64,000 nt of DNA from Sphaerulina vaccinii (Eukaryota; Ascomycota; Dothideomycetes; Mycosphaerellales; Mycosphaerellaceae): the NCBI GenBank assembly GCA_022570795.1, contig JAKUDP010000012.1:310001-374000 (forward strand), written 5' to 3'. Within the stretch, counting starts at the first letter, position 1, and every line of letters begins with the position of its first letter. Shown in pieces: positions 61,472 to 64,000 of this stretch. The notes below the pieces were generated by a model that was not told the origin of the DNA, made no database searches, and saw nothing but the letters and a program-made list of their open reading frames with translations. The position numbers and the translations under genes were made by a program.

Positions 61472-64000
61472 TTAGTCCTCAGCTCCTCCACCACCTCTTC
61501 CATCCTTGACCTCAGCAATAAGCATCTCAATCTGCGGCACCAGTTCCGGGATCCTGAAGGGTTTGGTAACAACCTGGTCCATACCAGCTTCAATCGCAGT
61601 AGAAATCTGCTCTGATCGCGCATTAGCAGTCACGGCAATGACTGGAACATGCCCGATGATCTGTCCATTAATCTGTCGTTCTCTGATATGTCGTATGCAG
61701 GTGAGACCGTCCATGGTGGGCATCTGAGAGCATAGTCAGTAATCAGAAGTATGAGCGTTTGTTGAGACCGCGTACCTCTAGATCTAGTAGGATAACTGAT
61801 AGCGGTGTGGTCGAAGAGCAGTATGTTGACTGCTCGAGAAAGTTGAGGCACTCTAGTCCATGGTTCGCGACATGGACTGTACAGCCTGCTCGTTTGAGTT
61901 GCTGTGACATGACCTTTTGGTTGATGAGCTGTAAAGAATGATCAGTTTCTGTGATTGCATGGTGAGCCGAGCTCAGTGTCAGACTCACATTGTCTTCCAC
62001 GATCAAGACATGAAGGTCGAGCTTCTGTCCATTGGACTTCTTGTCCTCCTTCGCCACGGGCTGTGACACTTGCTCCACCGTTTTCAGAGGCGAAGTCTGA
62101 TAGGAAGGTTGTCTCGCCAGAGGATGTTGCGCGGGATGGAAGTTCTCAATCATATTGCCATTTTCTTCGTGAGGAGATCCAAGCTGACTGCCACCGATCT
62201 CAAGCATTGTGCTCCCTCTTCGGCTGTACACCATAGGACTGGATGCGGCGCTGCTCTGATACCGTATAGGTGCAGGTCGAGTATGCGCAGGTGGTTCGCC
62301 TTCGACCCAGCGCTTGGCCCGGACATAGAAAGTGAAGACTGTATTGCCTTTACTGCTTGCGACACCGATCTGTCCACCTTGCAGCTCACAGAGTTCTCGC
62401 GAGATGAACAGTCCCAGCCCCGAACCACCGTACTGCTTATAGGTCTTTGGCGATGCTTGTTGGAAGCGCTGGAATAGCAACTTCATCTCGTCTTCATTCA
62501 ACCCACGTCCAGTATCATAGACGGCGAATTGCAGATACACGTCTTCGGCACCAGCCCACTCTGGTCGTGGTGTTCTTGAAGGTCGAATGTGTCTAGGCGG
62601 AATGAAGGATATGCCGTGATGCTTACCCGTAGGCTTCTGAAGTGAGGCTCCAATGCAGATCTTGATCTTGCGGACATCTGAGTACTGCGTGAACTTTATG
62701 CTGTTCGTAAGTAGGTTGATGATCACCTGTAGCAGTCTGCTGCCATCCAAAATGACGGCCTCCACTCCAAGCTCTTCCATTGTTGATTCGAGGCATAGCT
62801 GCGCATCGATGCCAGCACGCTCAATCTCCGCTTCGTACATCTTGAGAGCTTTGGTCACAAGCATGGGCACATCAATCTTGTCAGGTGAGATGACGAGTAG
62901 ACTAGCGTCTAGCTTGGAGAGCGTCAGAATGTCATCAACTATTCTCTTTTGATGCTGAGCACATAAGATGATAGTCTGGGCTGCGTCCACAATGTCTTCC
63001 GCAACTGCTGTGGGCAGTCGCATGTCCTCATCGATGATGGGCATTCCAGTAGAGTTGAGCAGGGTCTCGATAGAATCCGCTGACTGCAGGATCGCAGACA
63101 ATGGGTTCCTCATCTCGTGACTCGTCATGTCTATAAAGTTCTCCGTTTGACGCTTGTTCTCCAGGGCATCTTCTAGTCTCTGGGTGAGTAGATGCTCGGA
63201 GAACTTGCGATGAGAGATATCTGTTAGCCATCCTTGCACGCTTGACACAGTGCCGTCGGCCTCGATTTCAGGATATGCCGTAGCTAGGAGCCACGTTTCT
63301 CCAGACATCTCCTGCCCACTTCTATCCGTGGCCGACCATGCTCGTTTGAGTCTGTATTCGAACGTGACAGGTAACTTCTGCTGGGTAACAGTGGCCCACG
63401 CTTCTGTGAATTTGTCCATATCATCATCGTGGATGAGCAAGCCTAGGCCTTCCTGATCTTTGATAATCATGTGCTCCTCTCGTGTAGTTCCAAGCATTGT
63501 AAGGTATTGATCATTGACGTACAACGGTCGACCGCCGGGCTCAAACATAAACATTCCTGTTGGCGCTGCCGATGCGAGCCTCGAGAACTTAGCTTCACTC
63601 TTTTCCGCCTTTAGTGTTGTTAGCCGAAGTTGTTGCGCTAGTGCGCTGTTGACGTCGTCCGCGATTCGTTGTGCGCGCTGTTGCTCCTCTGGTAATGATA
63701 TGACTGCTGCTCCTTTCTCAATGACATCCACCACAATCTGACGGAAAAGCTGATACTCTTCGCCAAACACTGATCGAGGATTGAGTCCCATTACGAGAAC
63801 TGCGACCTTATCAGAGCCAGCCATTGCTTTGACAGGTGATACAATGGCAGACCTGACGGGCTCACTGAAGCCACGGCCAGGTACAGCAACAGCAAGTGAC
63901 TCCGGCAATGTCCCGTCTGTGCTCGATAAGGTGACGATGTCCCCGGACGCGCAGACATCTACACACGCCTGAGCGATGCCGGGTCCGAGATCCTCATCCT
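61472..64000 (-). CDS. hybrid sensor histidine kinase, N-terminus off the right edge
   Basis: Read right to left: exon 61989-64000 (partial at its 5' end), exon 61776-61928 and exon 61472-61723. Introns are 60 and 52 nt; joins read LIVEDN into LINQKV and LLDLE into MPTMDG. The first visible part is GAF-like (IAQACVDVCASGDIVTLSSTDG, VAVLVMGLNPRSVF), then a PAS domain (SAAPTGMFMFEPGG, YVNDQYLTMLGTT). The kinase core is complete: phosphoacceptor H-box SHEMRNPL, N-box NLLTNSIKFT, G1 DTGRGLNE and G2 GGSGLGLFIS. A receiver follows with acidic VEDN, phospho-Asp in LLDLEMPTMDG and Lys in TKPF. It relays phosphate from a sensed signal to a histidine phosphotransfer protein. The stop is TAA at 61472. 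Confidence 0.93.

Overview
The window reads as nuclear DNA of a filamentous ascomycete, most likely a Dothideomycete of the Mycosphaerellales type. The signs are short GT-AG introns (about 48-76 nt, one of 128 nt, several with CTAAC/CTGAC-like branch sites), PIR-type wall repeats, fungal-only families (Mch1, LsdA-like, DUF6604, UNC-45/She4), and many small divergent F-box proteins. The clade is an inference. I see no rRNA, tRNA, CRISPR, plasmid or phage feature.

The window mixes conserved, intact genes with gene-poor, repeat-rich accessory DNA. The conserved genes are an Mch1-like MFS transporter (3.6-5.5 kb) divergent from an UNC-45/She4 myosin chaperone (5.8-8.3 kb), a secreted PIR plus ferritin-like LsdA-type protein (9.9-11.8 kb), a secreted Ser/Thr-rich protein (12.1-13.2 kb), a Ulp1-type SUMO protease (19.4-21.9 kb), an SDR (26.5-27.4 kb), a GH125 mannosidase (31.0-32.7 kb), TFIIH Tfb4 (37.0-38.2 kb) divergent from a Bsc6-like MFS protein (38.8-40.3 kb), PI31 (50.5-51.8 kb), the splicing factor Cef1/Cdc5 (53.4-55.7 kb) divergent from a small mitochondrial-type protein (55.9-56.2 kb), and a hybrid histidine kinase running off the right edge (61.5-64.0 kb).

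The DNA between them shows duplication and decay. There is a ~190-bp satellite directly upstream of the SUMO protease and a string of shredded copies of that protease directly downstream. Further ~180-bp, ~183-bp and ~95-bp tandem arrays follow, and a ~243-bp foldback (MITE-like) element. At least nine F-box or F-box-like genes or remnants lie at 28, 34, 35, 48, 49, 57, 59, 60 and 61 kb. Several accessory genes carry in-frame stops, frameshifts or a lost start codon while the surrounding reading frame still looks like protein: a DUF6604 gene (two TAG), a C2H2 zinc-finger gene (several stops), a P450 (one frameshift), and an F-box-like gene broken by exactly one extra 17-bp repeat unit. Many of the stops could come from single C-to-T changes, which suggests but does not prove RIP-like or deamination decay.

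The most distinctive single locus is the LsdA-type gene. Its six PIR repeats are built from an array of tiny duplicated exons, two of them only 8 and 9 nt, separated by ~50-nt introns. Exon boundaries were assigned by eye from splice consensus and frame continuity; no transcript evidence was available.
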